Positions 23,813 through 32,203 are shown, counted from the first letter of the stretch. The stretch is DNA of 42,680 bases from Nitrospirota bacterium (GCA_005877565.1 VBOK01000081.1:9366-52045); one strand, 5' to 3'. Program-made: numbers and translations. Notes: generated by a model from the sequence alone, not told the origin.

Positions 23813-24230
23813 ACCCTTCACAGAGTGTGCAAACTACGGGCCGTTTGCAGGAGGCGCGTATCTCTATGAAATGAAAGGACATGAAGGGAAGAACCAGCAG
23901 GCCATTACCCGCTGCACGTGTGTTAGAAACCCCATTTGTGAAGGCTTTTGCGTCCAGGAATAAGTCCATCCCCACCGTCTCTCCGCGCTGCCACACAAGC
24001 GTCGCGTTCACGTCCTCGATAACCTCCCGCCCACCCGCAGCTTGGAAACGGAACCGCAGCGTGACCTTGATGCGCGGCTTCAGAGTTTGCCGGATGTACA
24101 GCGTGGTCCCGGTTCGGCTGATATTGGCGATCGCTCCCCACAAGGGATCGCCGCTGCCGGCCACCACCACGTCGACACGAGAGACGAGATAGTACCGGGG
24201 CGTCCGCCTTCGTTCTTCTTCGTCGCCCAT
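23811..24230 (-). CDS. PilZ-domain protein
   Basis: A 139-residue protein made of a single PilZ domain, the usual receptor for cyclic di-GMP. The N-terminal RRRTPRYYL supplies the RxxxR ligand-binding arginines, and NISRTGTTLYI is the (D/N)xSxxG motif on the first strand. The domain ends near GMDLFL. The last 35 residues (from TRAAGNG on) are unrelated to PilZ and include a Cys-containing tail of unknown use. I start the gene at ATG 24230, where GGGAGGA lies five bases upstream; an upstream ATG at 24281 would sit inside lpxD. It follows lpxD by 10 nt, so it is probably the next gene in that operon, which links a second-messenger receptor to envelope genes. Confidence 0.8.
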   Translation of the reverse strand: MGDEEERRRTPRYYLVSRVDVVVAGSGDPLWGAIANISRTGTTLYIRQTLKPRIKVTLRFRFQAAGGREVIEDVNATLVWQRGETVGMDLFLDAKAFTNGVSNTRAAGNGLLVLPFMSFHFIEIRASCKRPVVCTLCEG

Positions 24231-24240
24231 GTAATCCTCC

Positions 24241-25359
24241 CTACCTTCTCTTGCGTGATTTGGCCTTGGGCTTTGCGGCAAGGGAAGTCTTTTGTGGCGG
24301 ATTGCGCCTGGCCATGGGTTTCGCCGCGGCCTTGGTCTCCAAGGCTTTCAACCGATCTTCCAAATCGCGGACCTGCTGGCGGAGCTCGGGGAGCTTGGCC
24401 ACGATGGCCATGGCCTTGAGCCACTCCATGCGCGGCAGGGCGGGGGCGCCGGCGACGACCTCCTTGGCGGGCACGTCGCGGTTCAGGCCCGAGCGCGCGG
24501 CGATCATGGCGAAGTCGCCGACCGTCACGTGGTCGGCGATGCCCGCTTGCCCGCCGACCATCACGTGATGGCCCGTCTTGCTGCTGCCCGCGATGCCCAC
24601 CTGCGCCACCAGGATGTTGTGCTCGCCGACCTCGACATTGTGGGCGATCTGGACCAGGTTGTCCACTTTCGTGCCGCGCCGGACGATCGTCTTGCCGAAA
24701 GTGGCGCGGTCCACAGTCACATTAGCGCCTAACTCCACATCATCCTCGATGACCACCGTGCCAACCTGGGGGATCTTGTGATGCCGCCCGCCTTCCTGGA
24801 TGTAGCCGAACCCATCGCTGCCGACGACCGTCCCCGAGTGGATGATCACCCGATTGCCGATGGTCACCCCTTCACGGATCGTCACGTTGGGATAGATCAC
24901 GCAGTCCTCGCCGATGACGCCGCCTTCGCCGACGAAGACGTTGGAATAGAGCGTCGTGCCGCGTCCGATGGACACCCGGTCGTCGAGCGTGACGAACGGC
25001 CAGATCGACACGCCTTCGCCGAGGACGACTTCGTTTCCTCGACTGACAAGCTTGCTGACGCCAGGGGCAGGACGTTGGGGGACGAAAAACTTCTCCACGA
25101 CCTGCGTCATGGCCAGGGCGGGGTTGGTTACGACGATCTGGGCGGACGCCAATCCGTCGATAGGCCGGGGGACGAGCAGGGCGAGGGCCCGCGTGGACGC
25201 AGCTTCCTTGGATGCGGCCTCGCCGGTCACAAAGGAGAGATCGCCGGGTCCGGCGTCGCTCAGCCCGGCCACACCGGTGATGACGAGATCAGGACGTCCC
25301 AGGAGCGCCCCCTGTGTGAGAGCGGCGATCTCTTTGAGTGGGACGAAGAATGCAGGCAT
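24241..25359 (-). CDS. lpxD: UDP-3-O-acylglucosamine N-acyltransferase
   Basis: Third step of lipid A synthesis: transfers a 3-hydroxyacyl chain from ACP to UDP-3-O-acylglucosamine. The N-terminal uridine-binding domain (ALLVPRPI...) is followed by a long left-handed beta-helix of hexapeptide repeats (VSIGRGTTLYSNVFVGEGG and onward), the catalytic region with GSDGFGYIQEGGRHHKIPQVG (catalytic His in that motif; cited here by its ends GSDGFGY and HHKIPQ), and the ACP-binding C-terminus. At 372 residues it carries an extra basic tail (KTSLAAKPKAKSRKRR) beyond the normal 340-350. It shows the cell has an LPS outer membrane. It starts 12 nt after the metallo-hydrolase gene and is followed by the PilZ gene. 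Other lpx genes are absent. Confidence 0.92.
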   Translation of the reverse strand: MPAFFVPLKEIAALTQGALLGRPDLVITGVAGLSDAGPGDLSFVTGEAASKEAASTRALALLVPRPIDGLASAQIVVTNPALAMTQVVEKFFVPQRPAPGVSKLVSRGNEVVLGEGVSIWPFVTLDDRVSIGRGTTLYSNVFVGEGGVIGEDCVIYPNVTIREGVTIGNRVIIHSGTVVGSDGFGYIQEGGRHHKIPQVGTVVIEDDVELGANVTVDRATFGKTIVRRGTKVDNLVQIAHNVEVGEHNILVAQVGIAGSSKTGHHVMVGGQAGIADHVTVGDFAMIAARSGLNRDVPAKEVVAGAPALPRMEWLKAMAIVAKLPELRQQVRDLEDRLKALETKAAAKPMARRNPPQKTSLAAKPKAKSRKRR

Positions 25360-25371
25360 GGTTAGATGCGG

Positions 25372-26730
25372 TCACGCATGGGCCGGCTTCTCCCTGGTCG
25401 TTTCCATCAGGTCGTCCGAGAGCGCCTGGGGCTCGACCAGCTTGAGCCAGGACAGCACGTGATCGTCCTCCGCCGAAGGGTCTTGCTCCACCGAGACGCG
25501 AAGCGAAAGGAAGAAGTCCTTCCACGACAAGTTGTGGTGCAGAATCTGATTCAGCCACACGCTGTCGAGAGTGACTGTACACGCGGTGGTTTGATCTCCC
25601 GTGCGCTCGAGCGTCAGCGCGCCGGCATCGCATCGCACGAGGAAGTCCCCGCCGCGGGAGCCTTCCACCACGAACCGGAGCTCCATCTTGAGCGCTTCCA
25701 CCAGAGACTCGTTCGCCTCGCCCACACGCTGCGCGTAGGCGCGAAATGGCTCGAAGAGATCTCCGGCTGGCTGCGGCAGATTTGCCAGGTAGGCGGCGAT
25801 GGCTGGCTGCATCCGGTCGGCATAGGCCTTGAGATACGCGTCCTTCCGGTCGAACGAGAACTCCCGCCTGACCGCTTGATCAGGCATGAACTCGCCATTG
25901 ATCAAATTCAGCCGATCCCCCGGTAGGGGGATCTCGAGGCGGCGTGTGTAGCCGCGGACACGCAGCCAATCGTGAGCGCGCTTTTGGTCCGGCACGATAC
26001 CTTTCCCGCCGAGGTCATCGTTGAAACGGAAAAGCGAGTCCTCCAGGAAGGCAGGAGGACCGGCGAACGGCAGCCCGATCCGCGGCGGCATCCGGTCCAG
26101 TGTCTGGAAGGCATACTCAAGCTGCTCGACGCGTCTCTGCACGGAAAGGGCCAGCATCTTCTCTTCGGGATGGCGGTAGCAGATCGGATTCCAGTCCACC
26201 CCGGCGCACTGGACGAGCAGCGCGTCGTTCCGGCCCCGGAGACGATATTTCAAGGTGTCGCGCTGTTTGACCGAAAGCCGGGCGTTGCTCATGTTGATCA
26301 ACACGGCCTCTCTGGTTTGGAAGGTCGCTGCTGCGCACGGGGTGATCGGCGTGTCTTCAGTGGTGAACAGAACCCGCAAGCCTTCTCCGAGTTGGTGGTC
26401 AACACCGGGTTTGACCTCGGTGATGGGATTCGCGCACGCGGCTCGAATTTTGTTCCAGAGCGAGCGGGAAGGGTGGTGGGGAATGATGACGGGGACGCCC
26501 GGCGCGATCTTCTCTGAGAGGAACGCGACATCGAGATGATCCTGCTGCTCGTGGGTGATGACGACGGCGGTGAGATCGCGGTAGTCTCGTTCCCACAAGT
26601 GATGGTTGCACGGGAACTGGAACCAGCTCGCGTGAAAGGCCCCGCGCGGGAGGAGCCACGGGTCGCAGGCCACGCGCATCTTGCCGGCCGTGATGATGAC
26701 CCCGGCGTGGCCGAGGAACTCAACCTGCAT
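25372..26730 (-). CDS. Metallo-beta-lactamase-fold hydrolase with extra C-terminal domain
   Basis: Soluble 452-residue protein. The N-terminal 230 residues are an MBL-fold domain of the UlaG/CMP-Neu5Ac hydroxylase-like group: EFLGHAGVIIT, DPWL, and the metal motif THEQQDHLD (a variant of HxHxDH with Glu-Gln-Gln between His and Asp) at about 99-107. The sequence FHASWFQFPCNHHLW resembles the region that in CMAH-type proteins follows the Rieske domain, but no Rieske cluster motif is present here. The C-terminal about 110 residues (from LVEALKMELRFVVEG on) look like a small lipid- or ligand-binding SCP2-like domain; this is uncertain. Substrate unknown. It leads a probable operon with lpxD and has a good promoter 28 bp upstream. 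Confidence 0.7.
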   Translation of the reverse strand: MQVEFLGHAGVIITAGKMRVACDPWLLPRGAFHASWFQFPCNHHLWERDYRDLTAVVITHEQQDHLDVAFLSEKIAPGVPVIIPHHPSRSLWNKIRAACANPITEVKPGVDHQLGEGLRVLFTTEDTPITPCAAATFQTREAVLINMSNARLSVKQRDTLKYRLRGRNDALLVQCAGVDWNPICYRHPEEKMLALSVQRRVEQLEYAFQTLDRMPPRIGLPFAGPPAFLEDSLFRFNDDLGGKGIVPDQKRAHDWLRVRGYTRRLEIPLPGDRLNLINGEFMPDQAVRREFSFDRKDAYLKAYADRMQPAIAAYLANLPQPAGDLFEPFRAYAQRVGEANESLVEALKMELRFVVEGSRGGDFLVRCDAGALTLERTGDQTTACTVTLDSVWLNQILHHNLSWKDFFLSLRVSVEQDPSAEDDHVLSWLKLVEPQALSDDLMETTREKPAHA

Positions 26731-26757
26731 TGCTTGTTCGCCTCATGTTGAAGTCCC

Positions 26758-26786
26758 AGCATAAACGGTTCGCGCAATTCATTCAA
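26758..26786 (-). promoter_or_regulatory. Predicted promoter of the metallo-hydrolase/lpxD operon
   Basis: On the minus strand: TTGAAT (26786-26781), a 17-bp spacer and TATGCT (26763-26758). The start site near 26751 leaves a leader of about 21 nt with GAGG upstream of the ATG at 26730. Confidence 0.5.
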
Positions 26787-26865
26787 GACACACCTGCGGC
26801 GTCCGTAGCCGTGAGGTCTTGGCCGAACGGCGTTCAGATAGTTTGCAACGGATCGCGGGCGAGCC

Positions 26866-27046
26866 TAGCCCGGATTATTCAGGGATGTCGTAGCGAGGCA
26901 GCTGAGACCGAAGCCCGCCGTGGCTTCTCGCAAGTGAGGCAGACGCAGGCGTACTCGTGTAGTACGTCGAGGAGGCCGAACGAGAAAAGCCGCGCCGGGC
27001 GAGAGTATCGGGTGCCGTAGTAGATATTCCTGAATATTCCGGGCTA
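26866..27046 (+). repeat. Inverted-repeat element, copy 2 (MITE-like)
   Basis: A 181-bp element related to copy 1 at 9454-9587 but with about 50 extra internal bases. The arms, CTAGCCCGGATTATTCAGG (26865-26883) and CCTGAATATTCCGGGCTAG (27029-27047), pair at 18 of 19 positions, and TA is present at both outer ends, as expected for a TA target duplication. The interior carries GTAGTAGATATTC near the right end and GAGACCGAAGCC towards the left end, both shared with copy 1. The right end runs into CTAGAAT, 9 bases before the trpF start. Non-coding. Confidence 0.75.
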
Positions 27047-27059
27047 GAATGCCGGCCCT

Positions 27060-27677
27060 ATGGTGAAGGTCAAGATCTGCGGGAACACCAATCTGGACGA
27101 TGCGGTGGCCGCGGTGCAGGACGGCGCGGACGCCGTCGGGTGCGTGTTCTATGCCAAGAGTCCGCGGGCGGTGGACCCGAAGACGGCCGCCGAGATCATC
27201 TCCCGTCTGCCGCCGTTCGTGGTGCCGGTCGGGGTGTTCGTGAACGAGGACCTGAGCGTCGTCCGTCGGATCATGGAGGAGTGCAACATTCCCCTGGCTC
27301 AACTGCATGGTGAGGAATCTCCTCAGTATTGCGCCGAACTTGGGCGCTCGGTCATCAAAGCCATCCGCATCCGCGACAGCCGGGACCTCGAGCGCATGAC
27401 CACATACCAGGTCAGCGGGTTTGTCCTGGACGCCTTCGTCGAGGGGAAGCCGGGCGGGACGGGCGTCACGATCGACTGGGATCTGGCCGCTGAGGCCCAG
27501 ATGTTGGGCCCGATCATCCTGGCCGGCGGCCTCACTCCCGACAATGTGCTGGAAGCTGTCCGCCAAGTCCGGCCGTACGCCGTGGATGTCACCAGCGGAG
27601 TGGAGGCTTCGCCGGGCAAGAAGGACCACGCGAAGGTGCGGGCGTTCATCGCCAACGCCAAGAGTTGGACGTGGTAA
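27060..27677 (+). CDS. trpF: Phosphoribosylanthranilate isomerase
   Basis: Third step of tryptophan synthesis from anthranilate (Amadori rearrangement of PRA to CdRP), a TIM-barrel monomer. The general base Cys7 (VKICGN) and general acid Asp124 (FVLDAF) are both present, with the phosphate-binding LAGGLTPDN and DVTSGVE loops. Length 205 is normal. The ATG at 27060 has no Shine-Dalgarno; the preceding 13 bases come directly after the inverted-repeat element, whose edge provides TAGAAT at 27045-27050, nine bases before the ATG. Transcription may therefore start at or just before the start codon. trpB follows after 73 nt with its own promoter. Confidence 0.92.
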   Translation: MVKVKICGNTNLDDAVAAVQDGADAVGCVFYAKSPRAVDPKTAAEIISRLPPFVVPVGVFVNEDLSVVRRIMEECNIPLAQLHGEESPQYCAELGRSVIKAIRIRDSRDLERMTTYQVSGFVLDAFVEGKPGGTGVTIDWDLAAEAQMLGPIILAGGLTPDNVLEAVRQVRPYAVDVTSGVEASPGKKDHAKVRAFIANAKSWTW

Positions 27678-27714
27678 TACCCCCTCCCGCTATGGTGGTC
27701 GCTATGATGGCAGA

Positions 27715-27743
27715 TTGATTGCTCGCGCCTCGTAGCCTATACT
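27715..27743 (+). promoter_or_regulatory. Predicted trpB promoter, probably leaderless
   Basis: TTGATT (27715-27720), a 17-bp spacer and TATACT (27738-27743). Seven bases separate the -10 box from the ATG at 27751. No ribosome site and no leader peptide or attenuator is visible in the 73-bp trpF-trpB gap. Confidence 0.5.
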
Positions 27744-27750
27744 GCCCTCT

Positions 27751-28940
<1,190 letters not shown>

Positions 28941-28944
<4 letters not shown>

Positions 28945-29738
28945 GCCGCATCCAGTCCACCTTCCAACGTTTAGCCGAACGCCGTGAGAAAGCCCTGATC
29001 GCCTACGTGATGGCGGGCGATCCGACGCTGGAGGACACCGAAGACTACGTGTTGCAATTGGCCCAGGCCGGCGCCGACGTCATCGAGCTCGGCGTGCCGT
29101 TCTCCGATCCCATCGCCGACGGGCCGGTCATCCAGCAGGCGGCGGAACGCGCGCTCCGCTCGGGGACCACGCTGAAGAAAATCCTGGCCACGGTCCGCTC
29201 GCTCCGAGCGAAGACCCAGATTCCGCTCGTGCTCATGGCCTACTACAACTCGATCTTCCGATACGGGGAGGCGGCCTTCTGCCGCGATGCGGTCTCGGCT
29301 GGCGTGGATGGGCTGATCGTGCCGGACATGCCGCCGGAGGAGGCGGGGACGATCCATCCGTTAGCCGAAGCCGCCGGCCTCGATGTGATCTTCCTACTGG
29401 CTCCGACCAGCACGGCCAAGCGTGAAACGGCGGTGGCCCGGCTGTCACGGGGCTTCATCTATTATGTCTCGTTGACGGGGATCACGGGGGCGAAGCTGAC
29501 GGACAAGGCTGATGTGGAAAAGAAGGTGCGCGAGATCCGGGGCTACGCCAAGACGCCGGTGGCGGTGGGGTTCGGCATCGCCACGCCGGACGACGCCCGC
29601 GCGGTCGCGCGCATCGCCGACGGCGTGATCGTCGGCAGCGCGCTCGTCAAGCTCATCGCCGAGGGCGGCCACGCCGCTGTCACCGATCGCCTCTCCTCCT
29701 TCACCCGCTCCCTCAAGGCCTCGATGCTGTCGGCCTGA
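28941..29738 (+). CDS. trpA: Tryptophan synthase alpha chain
   Basis: Cleaves indole-3-glycerol phosphate to indole, which is channelled to TrpB. The catalytic Glu49 (VIELGVPFSDP) and Asp60 (IADGPVIQ) are present, with the flexible loop 6 region YYVSLTGITGAK and the phosphate site VGFGIATPDDA/VIVGSALV. GTG at 28941 overlaps the trpB stop; AAGGTG lies about seven bases upstream, and the N-terminus SRIQSTFQRLAERREKALIAY fits the family. Length is 265. The gene is convergent with the Crp-type regulator, separated by 51 bp without an obvious terminator hairpin. No trpC, trpD or trpE is nearby. Confidence 0.95.
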
Positions 29739-29789
29739 CCACTTTCTACACCCGCCCTCGCAAGAAAACGAAGTAAGTCGCGTCAGACA

Positions 29790-30410
29790 TTAAGTGGAAG
29801 GAGCTGGCCAGAGCGTTGCGCAGTGGGAAAGGGATTCATGCGCCCGTTTGATGGTCTTGTAACACTCACACACCATGGTTTCCAGTCGCGGTCTGTTCAG
29901 GATGGTGATTTTCCCCCGACTGTACCGGACGACCCCGCTCCGCTTGAACGATGCCGCCACTGCGTTGACGCCGCCTCGGCGGATGCCCAGCATCTTCGCG
30001 AGAAACTCTTGTGTGAGCACAAACTCCGCTCCATCCACACGGTCCTGTGTCATCAGGAGCCACCGCGCGCATCGCTGCTCAATCGTATGGAGCCGATTGC
30101 ACGCGCCCGCGATCGCCATCTGGATCAGTAACGCTTCCAGGTAGCGGTCTAACAGGATGGACAACGGCCCCCTTTTTTTCACTTCCTTGTGGAACGGCCC
30201 AACCTTCATTCGAAGGCCCTCACCCGGGACCTGGCAGATGGCTTTCAAGGGCTCTTGGGTTTGCCCCAGATAGGCGTGGATGCCCACCACGCCCTCATTC
30301 CCCACCATCGCCACTTCCATCGAATCTCCGCTTGGCATCGGGACGAGCAGCGACATGACGCCAAGCAGCTTGTTGGGAATCGGCTTACGAAGAGTGGGAG
30401 CAGCAGGCAC
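29790..30410 (-). CDS. Crp/Fnr-family transcription regulator with shortened N-terminal domain
   Basis: DNA-binding regulator of 206 residues. The C-terminal winged helix is intact (LTQEFLAKMLGIRRGGVNAVAASFKRSGVVRYSRGKITI, given here by its ends LTQEF and RGKITI), as is the dimer helix region (CNRLHTIEQRCARWLLM). The sensor domain starts abnormally: after RKPIPNKLL it goes straight to GVMSLLVPMPSGDSMEV, whereas relatives have about 42 more residues (the first strands of the cyclic-nucleotide-binding barrel, ending in 'vyFP') between these two points. The start is nevertheless good: GTG 30410 with AAGGAGG four bases upstream. So either a real in-frame loss or a sequence fault. No CRP-type cAMP-binding residues or FNR cysteines are present. 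Ligand unknown. Confidence 0.82.
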   Translation of the reverse strand: MPAAPTLRKPIPNKLLGVMSLLVPMPSGDSMEVAMVGNEGVVGIHAYLGQTQEPLKAICQVPGEGLRMKVGPFHKEVKKRGPLSILLDRYLEALLIQMAIAGACNRLHTIEQRCARWLLMTQDRVDGAEFVLTQEFLAKMLGIRRGGVNAVAASFKRSGVVRYSRGKITILNRPRLETMVCECYKTIKRAHESLSHCATLWPAPST

Positions 30411-30549
30411 GAGGCCTCCTTCACCACACTACCTTCCCGCAGTGTGAGAGCGGAGCGGCTTGCTGGTGAGGAGGAAGCTCTTTGGCCGTTCGACCTTTGA
30501 GGAGGGCAAAGGGCGGGGACCTGGCCAGCAGGTCAACAGCTATACCTAC

Positions 30550-30578
30550 TCTATACGCGCAACGAACCCTGGGCGCAA
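30550..30578 (-). promoter_or_regulatory. Candidate promoter of the Crp/Fnr-type gene
   Basis: On the minus strand: TTGCGC (30578-30573), a 17-bp spacer and TATAGA (30555-30550). It would give a leader of about 130 nt before the GTG at 30410. The rest of the 329-bp divergent region (30411-30739) is relatively AT-rich and holds the dyad at 30601-30624 and a weak opposite promoter, TTGACG (30676-30681)/TAGCGT (30700-30705). Confidence 0.35.
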
Positions 30579-30600
30579 GGAAAAGAAAATAGTCTTTTTT

Positions 30601-30624
30601 GATGTGTGCGCTGGCGAACACATC
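30601..30624. promoter_or_regulatory. 24-bp dyad, possible operator
   Basis: GATGTGT (30601-30607) and ACACATC (30618-30624) pair perfectly, and the inner CGC/GCG also pair around a two-base centre. The centre lies about 70 bp upstream of the predicted Crp-gene start site and about 100 bp upstream of the divergent one. It is not a canonical CRP (TGTGA-N6-TCACA) or FNR site. Confidence 0.3.
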
Positions 30625-30739
30625 GGCAGCTCATCTGTCCGGTCGCAAGCATATGTAATTATTGTGAAATAGTTGTTGACGCGGAGATGAACCCCGGGGT
30701 AGCGTGAACACCCAGCTTTAGCCAGACGGGTGAAATGCA

Positions 30740-31054
30740 ATGCGTAATCCTGTGACGGCTGAGAGTCCTTCACTCCTCACCAGGACAGAGTGTGACGGCG
30801 CGCTGCGTGTCGCGGACCCGACGCTGATCTGCCGCCGGTGTCAAGGGCTGCTGATCGTCGATTACTTGACGGATTTGGAGGATAGCAGCGAGTGTCTCTG
30901 GCTACACGTGTGGCGTTGCGTGGCCTGTGGGGAGGTGACGGAACCGAGGATCGTTTGTCAACGGCTCGCCCAACAGGGCCATCCTGACTCTCCGGTGGAG
31001 CACTTGCGGAACAAGGCCCGCAAAAAACACGGGCCCGTCCGGCTTGGCGCCTGA
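30740..31054 (+). CDS. Small zinc-ribbon protein of unknown function
   Basis: A 104-residue cytoplasmic protein. Two CxxC pairs (CRRC near residue 31-34 and CVAC near 60-63) about 26 residues apart form a likely zinc ribbon around the segment GLLIVDYLTDLEDSSECLWLHVWR, named here by its ends GLLIVD and LHVWR. Proteins of this size with a ribbon of the type 'C.rC.g......r.C..CGe' are frequent next to regulators, but I cannot assign a role. The tail is basic (RNKARKKHG). The ATG at 30740 has only a weak GGGTGA upstream. It diverges from the Crp-type gene and precedes a winged-helix-like small gene by 48 bp; together they may form a small regulatory group. Function unknown. Confidence 0.55.
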   Translation: MRNPVTAESPSLLTRTECDGALRVADPTLICRRCQGLLIVDYLTDLEDSSECLWLHVWRCVACGEVTEPRIVCQRLAQQGHPDSPVEHLRNKARKKHGPVRLGA

Positions 31055-31102
31055 ACGGTCTGTCTCGAACTTATCGGCGCACTTTTTCTCGAGGAGGACG
31101 AT

Positions 31103-31351
31103 ATGGACGTTAACCACACGGAGGGAGCCATTCTCGAGTCAGTCATTCTCGATATTCTGCAGGTCAGTTCCCAACCGTTGACCATTGAGGAAATCGTCGA
31201 CAGGCTCCCTTTTCTGGGCTGGAACCAAATATTTTTAGCAGTTGATTCCATGAACCGCAAAGGCCTGATCATCCTCAAACGCCAAGCATACAGCTTCATA
31301 GTGTCGTGCCCCACTCATGATACAACGAAACTTGAAGACAGCATGAGATAA
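31103..31351 (+). CDS. Small winged-helix-like protein
   Basis: An 82-residue protein I cannot name. The order helix (GAILESVILDILQVSS), PLTIEEIVDRL, GWNQIFLAVDSMNRKGLIILKR fits a minimal winged helix-turn-helix, in which the third helix would bind DNA and the following hairpin (LIILKRQAYSFIV) forms the wing. The start is well supported: GAGGAGG lies about six bases ahead of the ATG at 31103. Its stop codon (TAA 31349-31351) falls on the first bases of a 92-bp palindromic element. The codon use is less GC-rich than that of the housekeeping genes around it, and the whole 29.8-32.2 kb patch looks accessory. DNA binding is inferred from shape only. Confidence 0.55.
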   Translation: MDVNHTEGAILESVILDILQVSSQPLTIEEIVDRLPFLGWNQIFLAVDSMNRKGLIILKRQAYSFIVSCPTHDTTKLEDSMR

Positions 31352-31441
31352 AAAGGGGACAGGCTACTTTTCCCTCTAGGGGTACTAGTAACCGCCGCAG
31401 TACCCATCAAAGAAGCTAGAAAAGTAGCCTGTCCCCTTTTT
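31350..31441. repeat. Large palindromic repeat overlapping a stop codon
   Basis: Two perfect 23-bp arms, 31350-31372 (beginning AAAAAGGGGACAGGCTAC) and 31419-31441 (ending GTAGCCTGTCCCCTTTTT). A smaller stem sits in the 46-bp loop: GGGTACT (31380-31386) pairs with AGTACCC (31399-31405). The arm sequence resembles dispersed GGGGACAG-type REP sequences known from many bacteria. The 3' T-run after the C-rich arm could also act as a terminator on either strand. Confidence 0.7.
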
Positions 31442-31500
31442 CTCCACGCACGACCCAGCCGGCCTAGTCACGCTCATCACGCCAAAGGGTGTCTTACATC

Positions 31501-31536
31501 GTTTTTACCGACTCTTGACACTGTTTTTACCGACTC
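31501..31536 (+). repeat. 14-bp direct repeat upstream of the secreted-protein gene
   Basis: GTTTTTACCGACTC occurs at 31501-31514 and 31523-31536, two helical turns apart (22 bp). A TTGACA (31515-31520) lies between the copies but has no good -10 at 17 bp. The remainder of the 325-bp gap 31352-31676 holds the palindrome above and otherwise nothing I can name. Confidence 0.35.
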
Positions 31537-31676
31537 GTGTTCATTTGTGCTCATCGCCTTTCATCCCCTTCAGGTGGATGCGCTCTAACTCACATCTTTT
31601 CCTTCCCAGCGACGCCGGCATAACCTTTGCTCAAGTACATTTGCTCTAGTACAGACGAATAAAGGAGGTAATCATC

Positions 31677-32150
31677 ATGACAACACTAACCGTCTTCCGA
31701 ACCGGCTTGTTTGCGTTGACGTTAGTGGCTCTTGGCTTTCTACCAGGAGTCTCGGTGGCCAATCCTCTCTCAGCAACTGGCAATGGAGATTTCATCGTTA
31801 ATGGCGACCTGAGGACCTTCTCCTTCAGCGCGATCATACAGCCCAATGGGAATGTGGCTGGCCGAGCGGAAGTCCATAACCGAGCTTTGGGTACTGTCGT
31901 CCACATGGACATCGATTGCCTAACTGTCGTCTCCCCGAATACGGCTTTTGTCAGTGGGACCATCACGAAGAGCAGTGTGCCTGGTTTGGTGGGGCTAACC
32001 GGAATCTTTGAAGCACAAGATAACGGGAAGGGCGCCGCTAGCCCACCTGATAGACTAAGCCTGTTAATAGTGCCTGGCACGAGCTGCAGCACCAAACCCA
32101 GTTTGGACCTGATCGATATACAGCATGGGGACGTCCAAGTTCGACCTTGA
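31677..32150 (+). CDS. Secreted protein of unknown function
   Basis: A 157-residue protein with a clear Sec signal peptide (MTTLTVFRTGLFALTLVALG..., cleavage likely after SVA at about residue 28). The mature part is rich in beta-strands and Gly/Ser/Thr (NGDFIVNGDLRTFSF, GRAEVHNRALG, FVSGTITKSS), consistent with a small extracellular or periplasmic beta-sandwich. It has a single Cys pair (Cys81 and one near 145), which could form a disulfide. The ribosome site AAAGGAGGT, eight bases before the ATG, is close to ideal, so expression may be high. It lies alone between the palindromic element and the convergent DGQHR gene. I do not recognise the family; an enzyme function is not evident. Confidence 0.65.
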   Translation: MTTLTVFRTGLFALTLVALGFLPGVSVANPLSATGNGDFIVNGDLRTFSFSAIIQPNGNVAGRAEVHNRALGTVVHMDIDCLTVVSPNTAFVSGTITKSSVPGLVGLTGIFEAQDNGKGAASPPDRLSLLIVPGTSCSTKPSLDLIDIQHGDVQVRP

Positions 32151-32203
32151 AGAGTGGCGGCCGACCCCCCGCGCCCTCTGACAAGGCGCAGGTCAGCGAC
32201 GCC

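Noticed and set aside
17937..27694. An identical 15-mer (CCCCCTCCCGCTATG) in coaBC and after trpF
   Set aside because: In a GC-rich window of this size about one 15-base match is expected by chance, and the trpF site lacks the other arm of the palindrome.
27678..27750. trp attenuator or leader peptide before trpB
   Set aside because: The 73-bp gap has no tandem Trp codons and no alternative hairpins, and the predicted transcript starts at the ATG.
30601..30624. A canonical CRP or FNR site
   Set aside because: The half-sites TGTGT/ACACA are 10 bp apart, not 6, and TTGAT halves are absent. Kept only as an unspecified dyad.
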